Source: Pseudomonadota bacterium (GTDB lineage: Bacteria > Chloroflexota > UBA6077 > JAJPHF01). From it: a stretch of 17,496 bases of DNA. Shown here piece after piece: positions 6,526 through 14,452 of this stretch. The translations under genes and the position numbers were made by a program. A model generated the notes under the pieces. It saw only the letters and a program-made list of their open reading frames with translations, was not told where the DNA came from and searched no databases. The DNA is taken from assembly GCA_021325365.1 (NCBI GenBank), contig JAJPHF010000088.1, positions 1-17,496 of the forward strand, written 5' to 3'. Each line of letters opens with the position of its first letter. Position 1 is the first letter of the stretch.

Positions 6526-8739
6526 TCAGTACCGCACGGTCACCGTGAGATCGCCTCGCTTGTTCGACACGGCGACGAGCGTCTGGCCATCGGAGCGCTC
6601 GTACCGTAGGTCCACCTCCGCGTCGGCGACCCGCAGCCGCTCGATCGCCACCCACTCCAGCCAGCTCGGCAGGTGCGGACGCTCGATGTGGAGCTGGCGG
6701 CGGAAGGCCGCGGGCTGCAGACCCAGCGCCGCCTGGAGCATATAGGGAATCGTGCCGGCCGCCCACGCTTGCGGGTTGCACGCGACAGGGTAGCGCACCG
6801 GCTTGCTGGCATAGCCGCGGTCGTAGCCGGCGAACGTCTCGGGCAGGCGGAAGTGTTCGAAGTGGGTAGCGGCTTCCTTGATCGCCGTGAACACCTGGCT
6901 TGCCTGCTCGGCAAAGCCGTAGCGATGCATGCCGGCGACGATGAAGGCGTTGTCGTGCGGCCAGACACTGCCCACCTGATAGTCGACCGGGTTGTAGGAC
7001 ACGTCATTCGACGAGAGGGTGCGAACGCCCCAGCCCGTGAACATATCGGGCTGCAGCACGCGCTCGACGACCGCCCGGGCGTGTTCGGGCGCGACCACCC
7101 CGGTCCACAGGCCGTGCGCGGGGTCGGACGCGATGCTCTTCGAAAAGCGGCCGTCAGCCTGCTTGCAGAAGGCATAGTAGCCCTGGTCGGGCAGCCAGAA
7201 CCCCTGGTTGAATGCGGTGTAGAGGCGCTCCGCTCGCTGCCGCAGCTCCGTGGCGGTCTGCTTGTCCCCGTCCTGCTCGAACAGCTCCGCGATCATCGAC
7301 CAGGCCAGGTACACGACTCCCTGCACCTCGGGCAAGGCGATCGGCGGCTCCGCGAGCTGCCCGTCCTCCATCACGATACCGTTCCCGGAATCCTTCCAGC
7401 CTTGATTCCGCAAGCCCTTCGTGGAGCGCGTCTTGTAGTCGATGAAGCCGTCTCCGTCGGTGTCGCCGTACTGCTCGATCCACCCGAGGGCGCGCTGGAC
7501 GTTGTCGTGCAGCTCGTGACACAAGCCGAGATCGCCCGTCCACGAACAGTACACCCCCATCAGAATGAGAAACAGCGGCGTGCTGTCGACGGTGCCGTAA
7601 TACGGCGTCTGGGGGATCTCGTCGAGGTTGGCCATCTCGTCCGCGCGCAGCTCGTGGAGGATCTTGCCCGGCTGCTCGTCGCGCCAGTCGTCGATCTTGG
7701 TGCCTTGGTGGGCAGCGTGTACCCGCAGCGTCTCCCGGCCAATGTAAGGGTCGAAGGCCGCCATCTGGAGCGCGGTGACCAGGCTGTCGCGGCCGAAGAG
7801 CGCCACGTACCAGGGCACGCCGGCGGCGAAGAACGCCTCGTCCTTCTGGCGCATGGCGAGCATGTGCAGGTCGTCGATGGACCGGTTCAGGATGTTGTTG
7901 AAGAGGGCGCTGCTCGTGGTCACCTGCATGCCCTTGCCGGAGGCGCCGTGGCGCGTCGACTGCAGAGCGACGATCGCCGAGTCCTGGGCCCCACTGGATC
8001 GCGGCTCGGGGTTGCTCGCCCCCTGGTCGCACAGCTGCGTCGTGATGGTGAGCGTCCAGCGGCCCCGCCCCGCGAGCGAGACCCGGTAAGCCAGATCCCC
8101 GTCGTGCTGCTCGTCGGGTCGCTGGCTGAACTGCAGCACCGCACGGCGCTGGTGCCCATCGGCGCCGTCGTAGGCGAACGTGAGGGTGTCGCCATCCCAG
8201 CGCGGTGCGTGCAGCTCACCCCGCTTGCCCGGGTGCGCCCCGCGGATCACGAACATGTCGGCAAAATCCGCCTGGTAGCTCAGCTGTAGTGTGAAGGCGG
8301 CGGGCTGCGGCACGTAGTTGTCGATAGTGATCGTCTCGCAGAAATCGTCGCCGAGGCGCTTCTCGCGGCTGATCCCGAGCGTGTCCTTGCGGACCACGAG
8401 CTGCCCGTCGTCGTCCTGGATATCGGGATTGGTCAGGGCGAAGACGCCGCGGTTCCCATCGCCGGCGTCGGCCAGCAGGGAGACGAGGGGAGTGCCGCTC
8501 AGGCGGAGCGTCTCGCCGCTCAGGTAGCGCATGTCGTGAAAGTACAGCCCCTGGTCGGACTCGGGCCGGATGTCGCCGTCGTCGGTACACAGCAGGAAGA
8601 CGGCGCCGTGCTTGATGACCACGGGCTGGACGAAGCGCGCTCGGACCGACGGCTGCGCGTGGTGAAAGACGCGCTCGTCTCCGGCCGGCTTCGCCGCCTG
8701 GGCTTGGTGCTGCTGCGCCGGGGCCTCCCCCTCGGCCAT
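6526..8739 (-). CDS. Glycogen debranching enzyme-type (amylo-alpha-1,6-glucosidase) glycoside hydrolase
   Basis: 737-aa cytoplasmic protein. The N-terminal beta-rich domain (about residues 36-235, including YFHDMRYLSGETLRLSG) matches the GDE N-terminal domain family. The rest is an (alpha/alpha)6 barrel with FFAAGVPWYVALFGRDS (~313-329), a calcium-loop-like DTDGDGFIDY (436-445), WKDSGN (458-463), NPVDYQVGSVWPHDNAFIVAG and CNPQAWAAGTIPYMLQA near the C-terminus. Relatives are annotated as amylo-alpha-1,6-glucosidases, but substrates vary (glycogen branches, trehalose- or mannosylglycerate-type sugars), so exact activity is uncertain. ATG 8739 is chosen over GTG 8769 because AGGAGAGG lies just upstream. 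The gene follows qcrB by 73 bases on the same strand with no obvious terminator between, so it may be the tail of the respiratory operon. Confidence 0.9.
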   Translation of the reverse strand: MAEGEAPAQQHQAQAAKPAGDERVFHHAQPSVRARFVQPVVIKHGAVFLLCTDDGDIRPESDQGLYFHDMRYLSGETLRLSGTPLVSLLADAGDGNRGVFALTNPDIQDDDGQLVVRKDTLGISREKRLGDDFCETITIDNYVPQPAAFTLQLSYQADFADMFVIRGAHPGKRGELHAPRWDGDTLTFAYDGADGHQRRAVLQFSQRPDEQHDGDLAYRVSLAGRGRWTLTITTQLCDQGASNPEPRSSGAQDSAIVALQSTRHGASGKGMQVTTSSALFNNILNRSIDDLHMLAMRQKDEAFFAAGVPWYVALFGRDSLVTALQMAAFDPYIGRETLRVHAAHQGTKIDDWRDEQPGKILHELRADEMANLDEIPQTPYYGTVDSTPLFLILMGVYCSWTGDLGLCHELHDNVQRALGWIEQYGDTDGDGFIDYKTRSTKGLRNQGWKDSGNGIVMEDGQLAEPPIALPEVQGVVYLAWSMIAELFEQDGDKQTATELRQRAERLYTAFNQGFWLPDQGYYAFCKQADGRFSKSIASDPAHGLWTGVVAPEHARAVVERVLQPDMFTGWGVRTLSSNDVSYNPVDYQVGSVWPHDNAFIVAGMHRYGFAEQASQVFTAIKEAATHFEHFRLPETFAGYDRGYASKPVRYPVACNPQAWAAGTIPYMLQAALGLQPAAFRRQLHIERPHLPSWLEWVAIERLRVADAEVDLRYERSDGQTLVAVSNKRGDLTVTVRY

Positions 8740-8743
8740 CGGT

Positions 8744-8751
8744 CCTCTCCT
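8744..8751 (-). promoter_or_regulatory. Ribosome binding site deciding the debranching-enzyme start
   Basis: AGGAGAGG on the minus strand; its AGGAG part ends seven bases before ATG 8739. The alternative GTG 8769 has no comparable site. Confidence 0.65.
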
Positions 8752-8812
8752 CTTCTGCGCTCCGGCCACCCAACCAGATGACTCGCGAGCGCCGGTCGCC
8801 CCGCGGCTGCGG

Positions 8813-10210
8813 TTAGCGGCTCCTGAGCTGGGACAGGAAATCGACTAGCGCCGCCATCTCGGCTGGCTGCAAGGTCGCGCCGTACGCGGGCATGTTGTTG
8901 CCGCCGGTGGCGATGCGCCAGGTCAGCTGGTCTGGCGACAACTGGTCCCCGATCGTGCTCAGGTCCGGTCCGCGCTGCCCGCCGGTGCCCGCGATCGTGT
9001 GGCAGGTGATGCAGTCCTTCGCCTGGAATAGCTGCGCCCCGCGCAGCGCGTCCCCGCTGAGTCCCTGGGTGACCGTGGCGGGCAGCGGCGCCGGCTGAAA
9101 GTTGGGGGACCACGGGGAGACCGACCCGTACCAGACGAGGGTGCCAATCGAGAGCGCGCAGAAGCCGACGACACCGACGGCCCAGGGGCGCCGGAACGGG
9201 CTTCGCTCGCCGGCGGGGGCGACGAAGGGCAGCGCCAGCAGGACGACGACCACCAGCAGCGGGAAGCCGACCATGAACCAGTTCTCGAGCCCAGGCGGCA
9301 TGAGGGCGAGCAGCGCGAAATACCATAAGAAGTACCAGTCGGGGCGCGGGTTGGCCTGGATGTTGGTCGGGTCCGCCTTGTCGCCCAGCGTCGCCGGCCC
9401 GATCACCACGGCCAGCAGCACGACCGCGGCGCCGACGGCGAGGGCGAACAGGACGTCCCGCCAGGCGGCATCGGGCCAGAACGGCACGCCCTCCTGGTGG
9501 ATCAGCTCTTGGTAGCGGGCCTCGTAGGTCGCGGGGTCTACCACGTCGCGCCGCCCGGGCGGCTCCGAGATGCCGTGCCGGACCACGAGGTACAGGTGGA
9601 TGCCAACCAGCGCGAAGATCAGCGCGGGGAACAAGAAAACGTGCGTCGCGTAGAACCGGGTGAGCGTGGCGCCACCGACCGTCTGCCCCGCGACGAGCAC
9701 CTGGGCCAGCAGGTCGCCGACGACCGGCACCCGCCCGGCCTGCTCGGCGCCCACGACCACCGCCCAGTATGCGTCCTGGTCCCACCGCAGGAGCTGGCCC
9801 GTGAACGCCATGCCGAGCGTGAGCCCGAAGAGCAGTACGCCGGTGAGCCAGTTCAACTCGCGCGGAAACTTGTAGCTCCCCATCAGGAACGTGCGACACA
9901 GGTGGACGAAGATCAACACGACCATCGCCGAGGCGCCCCAGTAGTGGATGCCCCGCACGATGTTGCCGAGCACGGCCTGGTGCGTGATGAATTGGAGCGT
10001 CTCGTAAGCGCTGTTGGGGGCCGGGACGTAGCTGAACGCCAGGGCCACGCCCGTGACGACCTGCACTAGGAAGGCAACGAGCGTGGCGCTGCCGAAGACG
10101 TACCACCAGTTGACCGACCGCGGGACGGGGTGGCGGATCACGGGCAGGATCGCGCTCGAGAACCCGAGCCGCTTATCGAGCCAACAGGCCGCGCGTCGGA
10201 CCGCCTGCAT
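8813..10210 (-). CDS. qcrB: Cytochrome b subunit of quinol:cytochrome c reductase fused to a cytochrome c domain
   Basis: 465-aa membrane protein, the quinol-oxidising core of a bc complex. Heme b ligands are His89/His103 (RGIHYW, FVHLCR) and His190/His205 (FYATHVF, VGIHLYL); the 15-residue step in the second pair is the b6 type. The Qo-site motif appears as PDWY (290-293), and TGQLLRWDQ stands where most relatives have TGYSLPWDQ. The N-terminal b6-like and C-terminal subunit IV-like parts are joined in one chain. A C-terminal class I cytochrome c domain (~380-465) follows, with heme site CITCH (400-404) and probable axial Met440 (NNMPAYG). It thereby replaces a separate cytochrome c1/f. The residue aligned with the heme-ci cysteine of b6 (FYCLG) is Val38 (WYVFG). 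ATG 10210 lies eight bases after the qcrA stop. Confidence 0.95.
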   Translation of the reverse strand: MQAVRRAACWLDKRLGFSSAILPVIRHPVPRSVNWWYVFGSATLVAFLVQVVTGVALAFSYVPAPNSAYETLQFITHQAVLGNIVRGIHYWGASAMVVLIFVHLCRTFLMGSYKFPRELNWLTGVLLFGLTLGMAFTGQLLRWDQDAYWAVVVGAEQAGRVPVVGDLLAQVLVAGQTVGGATLTRFYATHVFLFPALIFALVGIHLYLVVRHGISEPPGRRDVVDPATYEARYQELIHQEGVPFWPDAAWRDVLFALAVGAAVVLLAVVIGPATLGDKADPTNIQANPRPDWYFLWYFALLALMPPGLENWFMVGFPLLVVVVLLALPFVAPAGERSPFRRPWAVGVVGFCALSIGTLVWYGSVSPWSPNFQPAPLPATVTQGLSGDALRGAQLFQAKDCITCHTIAGTGGQRGPDLSTIGDQLSPDQLTWRIATGGNNMPAYGATLQPAEMAALVDFLSQLRSR

Positions 10211-10218
10211 ACGCCGTC

Positions 10219-10716
10219 TCAGCCCACTGGCAACGGGCGCGTCAGGATCTCGACCGTGCCGTTCTCGACGCGGGTGTCGTAGCGAAACAGCGGCCGCGGC
10301 GGCGGCCCGCCGGCGACCGAGCCGTCAGCGTAGTACACCCCGCCGTGGCAGGGGCAGAGGAAGAGCTTGGCATCGGGGCGCCAGTCCACCGGGCAACCGA
10401 GATGGGCGCAGTTGACCGCGAACGCCGTGAAGTGCGTCGCGTCGTCGCGGCGCAGCCAGAGCGCCGCCTGCGCCGTCTGTCCGGACCAGGGCAGCGGCGA
10501 GGGCTCCTCGAAATCGACTTTCACGGTGTCGCCGACCTTGAACTGGTCGACCGAGCCGAGGTTGCGCCACACGTTGCGGTTGGGATCGAGCAGCGGGCTG
10601 AGCAGATAGGCCAGTACCGGCACGCTGAGCACGAGGGCCGCGAGCGCCCCAAGACCGAGGCTCAGCAGACTCAGGAACCGCCGGCGATTCAGCAGAGACT
10701 CCGCGGTGTCAGGCAT
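10219..10716 (-). CDS. qcrA: Rieske [2Fe-2S] iron-sulfur subunit of the bc complex
   Basis: 165-aa membrane-anchored Rieske protein that passes electrons from quinol at the Qo site to the fused heme c of QcrB. NRRRFLSLLSLG (10-21) followed by a hydrophobic segment to ~40 is a Tat-like signal anchor. Cluster box I is CAHLGC (Cys103, His105, Cys108) and box II is CPCHGG (Cys121, Cys123, His124). Cys103/His105/Cys121/His124 should bind the cluster, and Cys108-Cys123 should form the stabilising disulfide. Its ATG overlaps the end of the preceding 132-aa gene by 8 bases and its stop lies eight bases before qcrB, so translation is probably coupled. Confidence 0.96.
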   Translation of the reverse strand: MPDTAESLLNRRRFLSLLSLGLGALAALVLSVPVLAYLLSPLLDPNRNVWRNLGSVDQFKVGDTVKVDFEEPSPLPWSGQTAQAALWLRRDDATHFTAFAVNCAHLGCPVDWRPDAKLFLCPCHGGVYYADGSVAGGPPPRPLFRYDTRVENGTVEILTRPLPVG

Positions 10717-11107
10717 GGAGCAGCTCTCCTAGCCAGCCGACGAGGGCGCGCGCGACGAGCACGACCCCGACGGCGCTGAAGCTCAGACTGGTCACCACCC
10801 CGAACAGCAGCAGGGCAACCCCCGCGGCGAGCACGGCGGGCCAAACCGAAGGCTTCGGCAGGTGGACGCCCGCCGGCGGTGGCGGCTCGCCGTGGGCCGC
10901 TGGCCCGGCGTTCTGGCCCGCCGCCGGCGGGCCCGCGGCTCGCCGGTCTCGGCCCGGAGCTGCAACACCGTCGCCGTGTGGCGAGGCGCCTTTCGCCGCG
11001 CCGCGGGAACGTAACGCGTCCACCACCATCAGGACGGCAACGAACACTGCCGCCAGCGCGTCGCGCCACCAGCTTCCGGTGGATCCCGGGCGGGGCCCAC
11101 GGCTCAT
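10709..11107 (-). CDS. Small three-helix membrane protein between caa3 oxidase and bc complex genes, subunit IV-like
   Basis: 132-aa protein with one predicted membrane helix near the N-terminus (DALAAVFVAVLMVV, ~16-30), a Gly/Ala/Pro-rich polar stretch (~33-80), then PKPSVWPAVLAAGVALLLFG and SAVGVVLVARALVGWLGELL, two closely spaced helices. The PSVWP helical-hairpin pattern resembles small subunit IV-type proteins found beside cytochrome oxidase or Rieske genes in other high-GC aerobes; this is recalled family knowledge, not a search result. Start ATG 11107 overlaps the ctaDE stop as ATGA. The end overlaps the qcrA start by eight bases. That tight coupling argues for a subunit of the bc-caa3 assembly. 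An assembly factor is the alternative. Confidence 0.75.
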   Translation of the reverse strand: MSRGPRPGSTGSWWRDALAAVFVAVLMVVDALRSRGAAKGASPHGDGVAAPGRDRRAAGPPAAGQNAGPAAHGEPPPPAGVHLPKPSVWPAVLAAGVALLLFGVVTSLSFSAVGVVLVARALVGWLGELLHA

Positions 11108-13374
11108 AGCAGCGCCCACAGATAGACGACCGACAGGATCACCACCCAGACGGCGTCGACGAAGTGCCAGTAGATCGAAACCGCCTGGACCCCCGTGCGA
11201 TTCCGCCCGTCGCGAAAGTAGCCCGCGAGCCCGATGCCCGCGACGGTCACCCACGTGAGAAGTCCGACCAGGACGTGGAAGCCGTGGAACCCGGTCAGAG
11301 TGAAGAACGCCGACGTGAACAAGTTGGTCCCGACGGTTACGTGCTCGGCGAACAGGCGCCGGTACTCGGTCGCCTGGCCGAAGAGGAAGACGATGCCCAG
11401 CAGAATCGTCGCACCCACCCACAACAGGAAACCGCGCCGCGAGCCCCGCGATAGGCTGCGGTCCGCGAGCCAGGCCGTGCCGCTGCTGGCAAACAGCGCC
11501 AGACTGAAGAGAACGGTGCGCGGCACGTCGAGGTCGTGGGGAGACGGGCCGGCAGCGCTGCGGGTCCGATACTCGATAAACGCGGCGATCAGCGCGCCGA
11601 AGAAGGTCGCTTCCGAGAAGATGAAGGCCAGGACGCCGAGCGTCGGGATATGGAGCCGCTGGAAGACGGGGAGGTGCGCTTCCACCTCGTTAGCCGGGGC
11701 TGACCGCGAGGTGGAGCCAGCGGCGGCAGCCGAGCCGAGAGCCGGGGACGGCGGGTGCTGCAGGTCCCAGAGGGGCCGGGCGCTGCGAACCGGCGGCAGC
11801 GTCGCGAAGTTGTACGCGGGCGGCGGCGACGTGGTCGCCCATTCTAGCGTCCAGGCGTCCCACGGGTTGTCGCCGGCAAGCCGCCCGTGCCGCAGGCTCG
11901 CGTAGAGGTTCCAGAAGAGCAGCAGCATGGCGACCGCGAGCACGAACGCCCCGACCGTCTCGATCAAGTTCACCGCGGCCCAGCCCGGCAGGTCGGGATA
12001 GGTGAACGTGCGGCGCGGCTGGCCCATCAGCCCGAGCAGGTGCATGGGAAAGAACGTCAGATTGAAGCCGATCACCGTCAGCCAGAACTGCCACTTCCCG
12101 AGGCGCTCGTCGAGCAGGCGGCCGGTGATCTTCGGGAACCAGTAGTAGGTCCCGGCGAGAATGCCGAAGAAGGTCCCGCCGAACAGCACGTAGTGGAAGT
12201 GCGCGACGACGTAGTACGTGTCGTGGGTGTGCCAGTCGACCGGCACCGTGGCGAAATGGACACCGCTGAGGCCGCCGACCGTGAACTGGACGATGAAGGC
12301 CACGGCGAAGAGCATCGCCGTCGTAAAGCGAATCCGCCCGCCCCAGATGGTCGCCAGCCAGGAGAACACCTTGATGCCGGTGGGGACGGCGATCGTCATG
12401 CTGGACAGCCCGAAGACGGCGTCAGGCACGTCGCCCAGCCCAACCGTAAACATGTGGTGGGCCCAGACCGTCGCGGAGAGCAGTCCGATCGCGATGCCGG
12501 AGCCGACGATGACCGAGTAGCCGAAGATGGGCTTCCGCGCGAAGACCGGGACCACCTCGGACATGATCCCGAACGCCGGCAGCACCATGATGTAGACCTC
12601 GGGGTGGCCGAAGTACCAGAACAGATGCTGCCAGAGCAGGGGATCGGCCCCCGCGGCCACGTCGAAAAAGTGTGTGCCCAGATAGCGGTCGAAGAGCAGC
12701 ATGATCTGCGCGGCCGTCAGGCTCGGAATTGCGGCCAGAATGAGGAAGGCCGTAACGGCTGCCATCCAGGTGAACACGGGGATGCGGCCCGGAGTCATGC
12801 CCGGCGCGCGGAGCTTCACGATCGTTACCAGCAGGTTGACCCCGGTGGCGATAGTCCCGATGCTGGTCGCCAGCAACCCCAGCGCCCAGTAGTCGGTGCT
12901 CGGGCGCAGCGTGTAGGGCTTCTCGGTGAGCGGGGCGTAGCTGAACCAGCCGGTATCGGGCGGCGTGCCGACGAGGAAGCCGAAGTAGAGGATGAGGCCG
13001 CCGAACAAGAGGAGCCAGTAGCTGAGCGCGTTCAGCTTCGGGAACGCCATGTCCCGCGCCCCGATCTGGAGCGGCACAAAGTAGTTGGCAAAGCCGAGGA
13101 GCAGCGGCATGACGACCAGAAAGATCATCGTCGTGCCGTGCATGGTGAACACGGCGTTGTACGCGCCAGGGTCGAGGAATGTGTTCCGCGGCACCGCCAG
13201 CTGGATGCGGATGAGCAGCGCCTCGAGGCCGCCGAGGACGAAGAACACCGCGGTCGTTACGAGATATAGGAGGCCGATCTGCTTGTGGTCCGTGGTTTGG
13301 ACCAGGCGTAACAGCCGATCGGCGCGGCTCGCCACCGCGGGGGGGTAAGCGTAGGGCTGCGCAATCGTCGCCAT
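11104..13374 (-). CDS. ctaD: Cytochrome c oxidase subunit I+III fusion (caa3 type)
   Basis: 756-aa fusion. Residues ~20-500 are subunit I, the heme-copper core that reduces O2 and pumps protons. Heme a ligands are His79 (FTMHGT) and His394. Heme a3 is His392 (HDTYYVVAHFHYV). CuB is bound by His257, His306 and His307 (GHPEVY, WAHHMF), with Tyr261 cross-link, Glu259, Lys335 of the K channel (PTGIKVFSW) and Asp108 of the D channel (IGARDMAFP), so this is a type A1 oxidase. A Pro/Ala/Ser-rich linker (~510-568) leads to subunit III (~570-756) with FSEATFFGALI, TGFHGFHVLVG and YWHFVDAVWVV, the short five-helix form. The start is two bases after the ctaC stop. Fused I+III subunits are known from Thermus and others. 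No ctaE or ctaF gene is seen separately. Confidence 0.97.
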   Translation of the reverse strand: MATIAQPYAYPPAVASRADRLLRLVQTTDHKQIGLLYLVTTAVFFVLGGLEALLIRIQLAVPRNTFLDPGAYNAVFTMHGTTMIFLVVMPLLLGFANYFVPLQIGARDMAFPKLNALSYWLLLFGGLILYFGFLVGTPPDTGWFSYAPLTEKPYTLRPSTDYWALGLLATSIGTIATGVNLLVTIVKLRAPGMTPGRIPVFTWMAAVTAFLILAAIPSLTAAQIMLLFDRYLGTHFFDVAAGADPLLWQHLFWYFGHPEVYIMVLPAFGIMSEVVPVFARKPIFGYSVIVGSGIAIGLLSATVWAHHMFTVGLGDVPDAVFGLSSMTIAVPTGIKVFSWLATIWGGRIRFTTAMLFAVAFIVQFTVGGLSGVHFATVPVDWHTHDTYYVVAHFHYVLFGGTFFGILAGTYYWFPKITGRLLDERLGKWQFWLTVIGFNLTFFPMHLLGLMGQPRRTFTYPDLPGWAAVNLIETVGAFVLAVAMLLLFWNLYASLRHGRLAGDNPWDAWTLEWATTSPPPAYNFATLPPVRSARPLWDLQHPPSPALGSAAAAGSTSRSAPANEVEAHLPVFQRLHIPTLGVLAFIFSEATFFGALIAAFIEYRTRSAAGPSPHDLDVPRTVLFSLALFASSGTAWLADRSLSRGSRRGFLLWVGATILLGIVFLFGQATEYRRLFAEHVTVGTNLFTSAFFTLTGFHGFHVLVGLLTWVTVAGIGLAGYFRDGRNRTGVQAVSIYWHFVDAVWVVILSVVYLWALL

Positions 13375-13376
13375 CG

Positions 13377-14441
13377 CTACTGGAGCCCTTCGAGGTACGT
13401 GACGAGCGCCTGGAGGTCTGCATCCGGGAGGTCGCGGAAGTTGGGCATCAGCGCGCCGGGCTTGACCGCCTGGGCGTCGTGGATCCAGTCCCGCAGGTTC
13501 TCAGGCGAGTTCGCCAGAACGCCAGCGCCCAGCGTCGCTCGGCTGCCAACGTGCGTGAGATCGGGGCCGACGCTCCCCTGAGCACTCGTCCCGGCGATCA
13601 TGTGGCAGTTCACGCACGTGTTCTGGAGGAAGACCTGCTGCCCCCGCGCGGCGGTGGCGTTGGCGGGCGCCGCGGCGGGCCGTTGTTGCTGCTGCAGCCA
13701 GGCGTCGAACTGGTCGCGTGGCTCGGTGACGACTCGGATGCGCATCCAGGCGTGCTCCGTGCCGCAGTACTGGGTGCAGGCACCCAGGAACTCCCCGGGT
13801 TGGGCGACCTGGACCGACATGGAGTTGGTCTTGCCGGGAATGGCGTCGCGCATCCAGCCGAACTCCGGCACCCAGAAGCTGTGGATCACGTCCGCGCTCT
13901 GGATCGCGAGCTGCAAGGGCGTCCCCGCGGGCGCGTGCAGCTCGTTCGCCGTCACCACGTGCTGGTCGGGATACTGGAACTCCCACCACCACTGGTGGCC
14001 GATCACCGTAATCGGCATCGCGCCAGGCGCGGAGGCGTCCACCGTGCGCATCGTCCAGACGGCGAGACCGAACATGACGGCCAAGACGAGGGCCGGCAGC
14101 ACGGTCCAGGTAATCTCCAGGCGGCGATTGCCGGCGGTCTGAGGCGGATCGACGGCGCCCGGCTGCCCGCGAAAGCGCACGAGCGCCAGGCCGAGCACGC
14201 CGGCGACCAAGAGGAACAGCAGTGCTGACAGCGCCAGCTCGAGGTTGAACAGGTTAGAGACGGCCAGCCCCTCCCGAGTGACCGGCTGGAAACTCGCTGG
14301 CAGGGCCTGGCAGCCGCTCGTGCCGAGTAGGGCCATCCCGGCCAGCAGCGCGGCCCTCGCGACGCGCTTGCGCGGCGCCACCGCCGTTCTCGCCGGGATC
14401 GCCTCGTCGGCAGAGGTCACTAGGTCGGCCACCCTGGGCAC
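13377..14441 (-). CDS. ctaC: Cytochrome c oxidase subunit II with fused cytochrome c (caa3)
   Basis: About 354 aa. The N-terminus has ALLAGMALLGTSGC, a probable lipoprotein signal (Cys44, with a non-ideal Thr at -3). Two helices follow (~66-90 and ~108-130), then the periplasmic cupredoxin domain with HQWWWEFQYP. The CuA site is His177 (IHSFW) plus CTQYCGTEHAWM (Cys212, Cys216, His220, Met223). A C-terminal cytochrome c domain carries CVNCH (266-270) and probable axial Met322 (LMPNF). It takes electrons from the bc complex and passes them via CuA to subunit I. The start is uncertain: GTG 14441 has GAGG nine bases upstream, while GTG 14432, 14420 and 14381 are alternatives. The frame is open to 14858 but that part overlaps the SDR gene. 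It begins 11 bases after the SDR stop. Confidence 0.95.
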   Translation of the reverse strand: MPRVADLVTSADEAIPARTAVAPRKRVARAALLAGMALLGTSGCQALPASFQPVTREGLAVSNLFNLELALSALLFLLVAGVLGLALVRFRGQPGAVDPPQTAGNRRLEITWTVLPALVLAVMFGLAVWTMRTVDASAPGAMPITVIGHQWWWEFQYPDQHVVTANELHAPAGTPLQLAIQSADVIHSFWVPEFGWMRDAIPGKTNSMSVQVAQPGEFLGACTQYCGTEHAWMRIRVVTEPRDQFDAWLQQQQRPAAAPANATAARGQQVFLQNTCVNCHMIAGTSAQGSVGPDLTHVGSRATLGAGVLANSPENLRDWIHDAQAVKPGALMPNFRDLPDADLQALVTYLEGLQ

Positions 14442-14452
14442 GGCCGCCAGCC

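Noticed and set aside
6673..8289. 538-aa plus-strand open frame
   Set aside because: Complementary-strand shadow of the debranching-enzyme gene, which has clear conserved motifs.
8520..10106. 528-aa minus-strand frame overlapping qcrB
   Set aside because: Out-of-frame Arg/Gly/Pro-rich translation over qcrB and the start of the glycosidase gene.
11887..13269. 460-aa plus-strand open frame
   Set aside because: Antisense shadow of ctaDE; extreme Glu/Arg/His composition and no domain.
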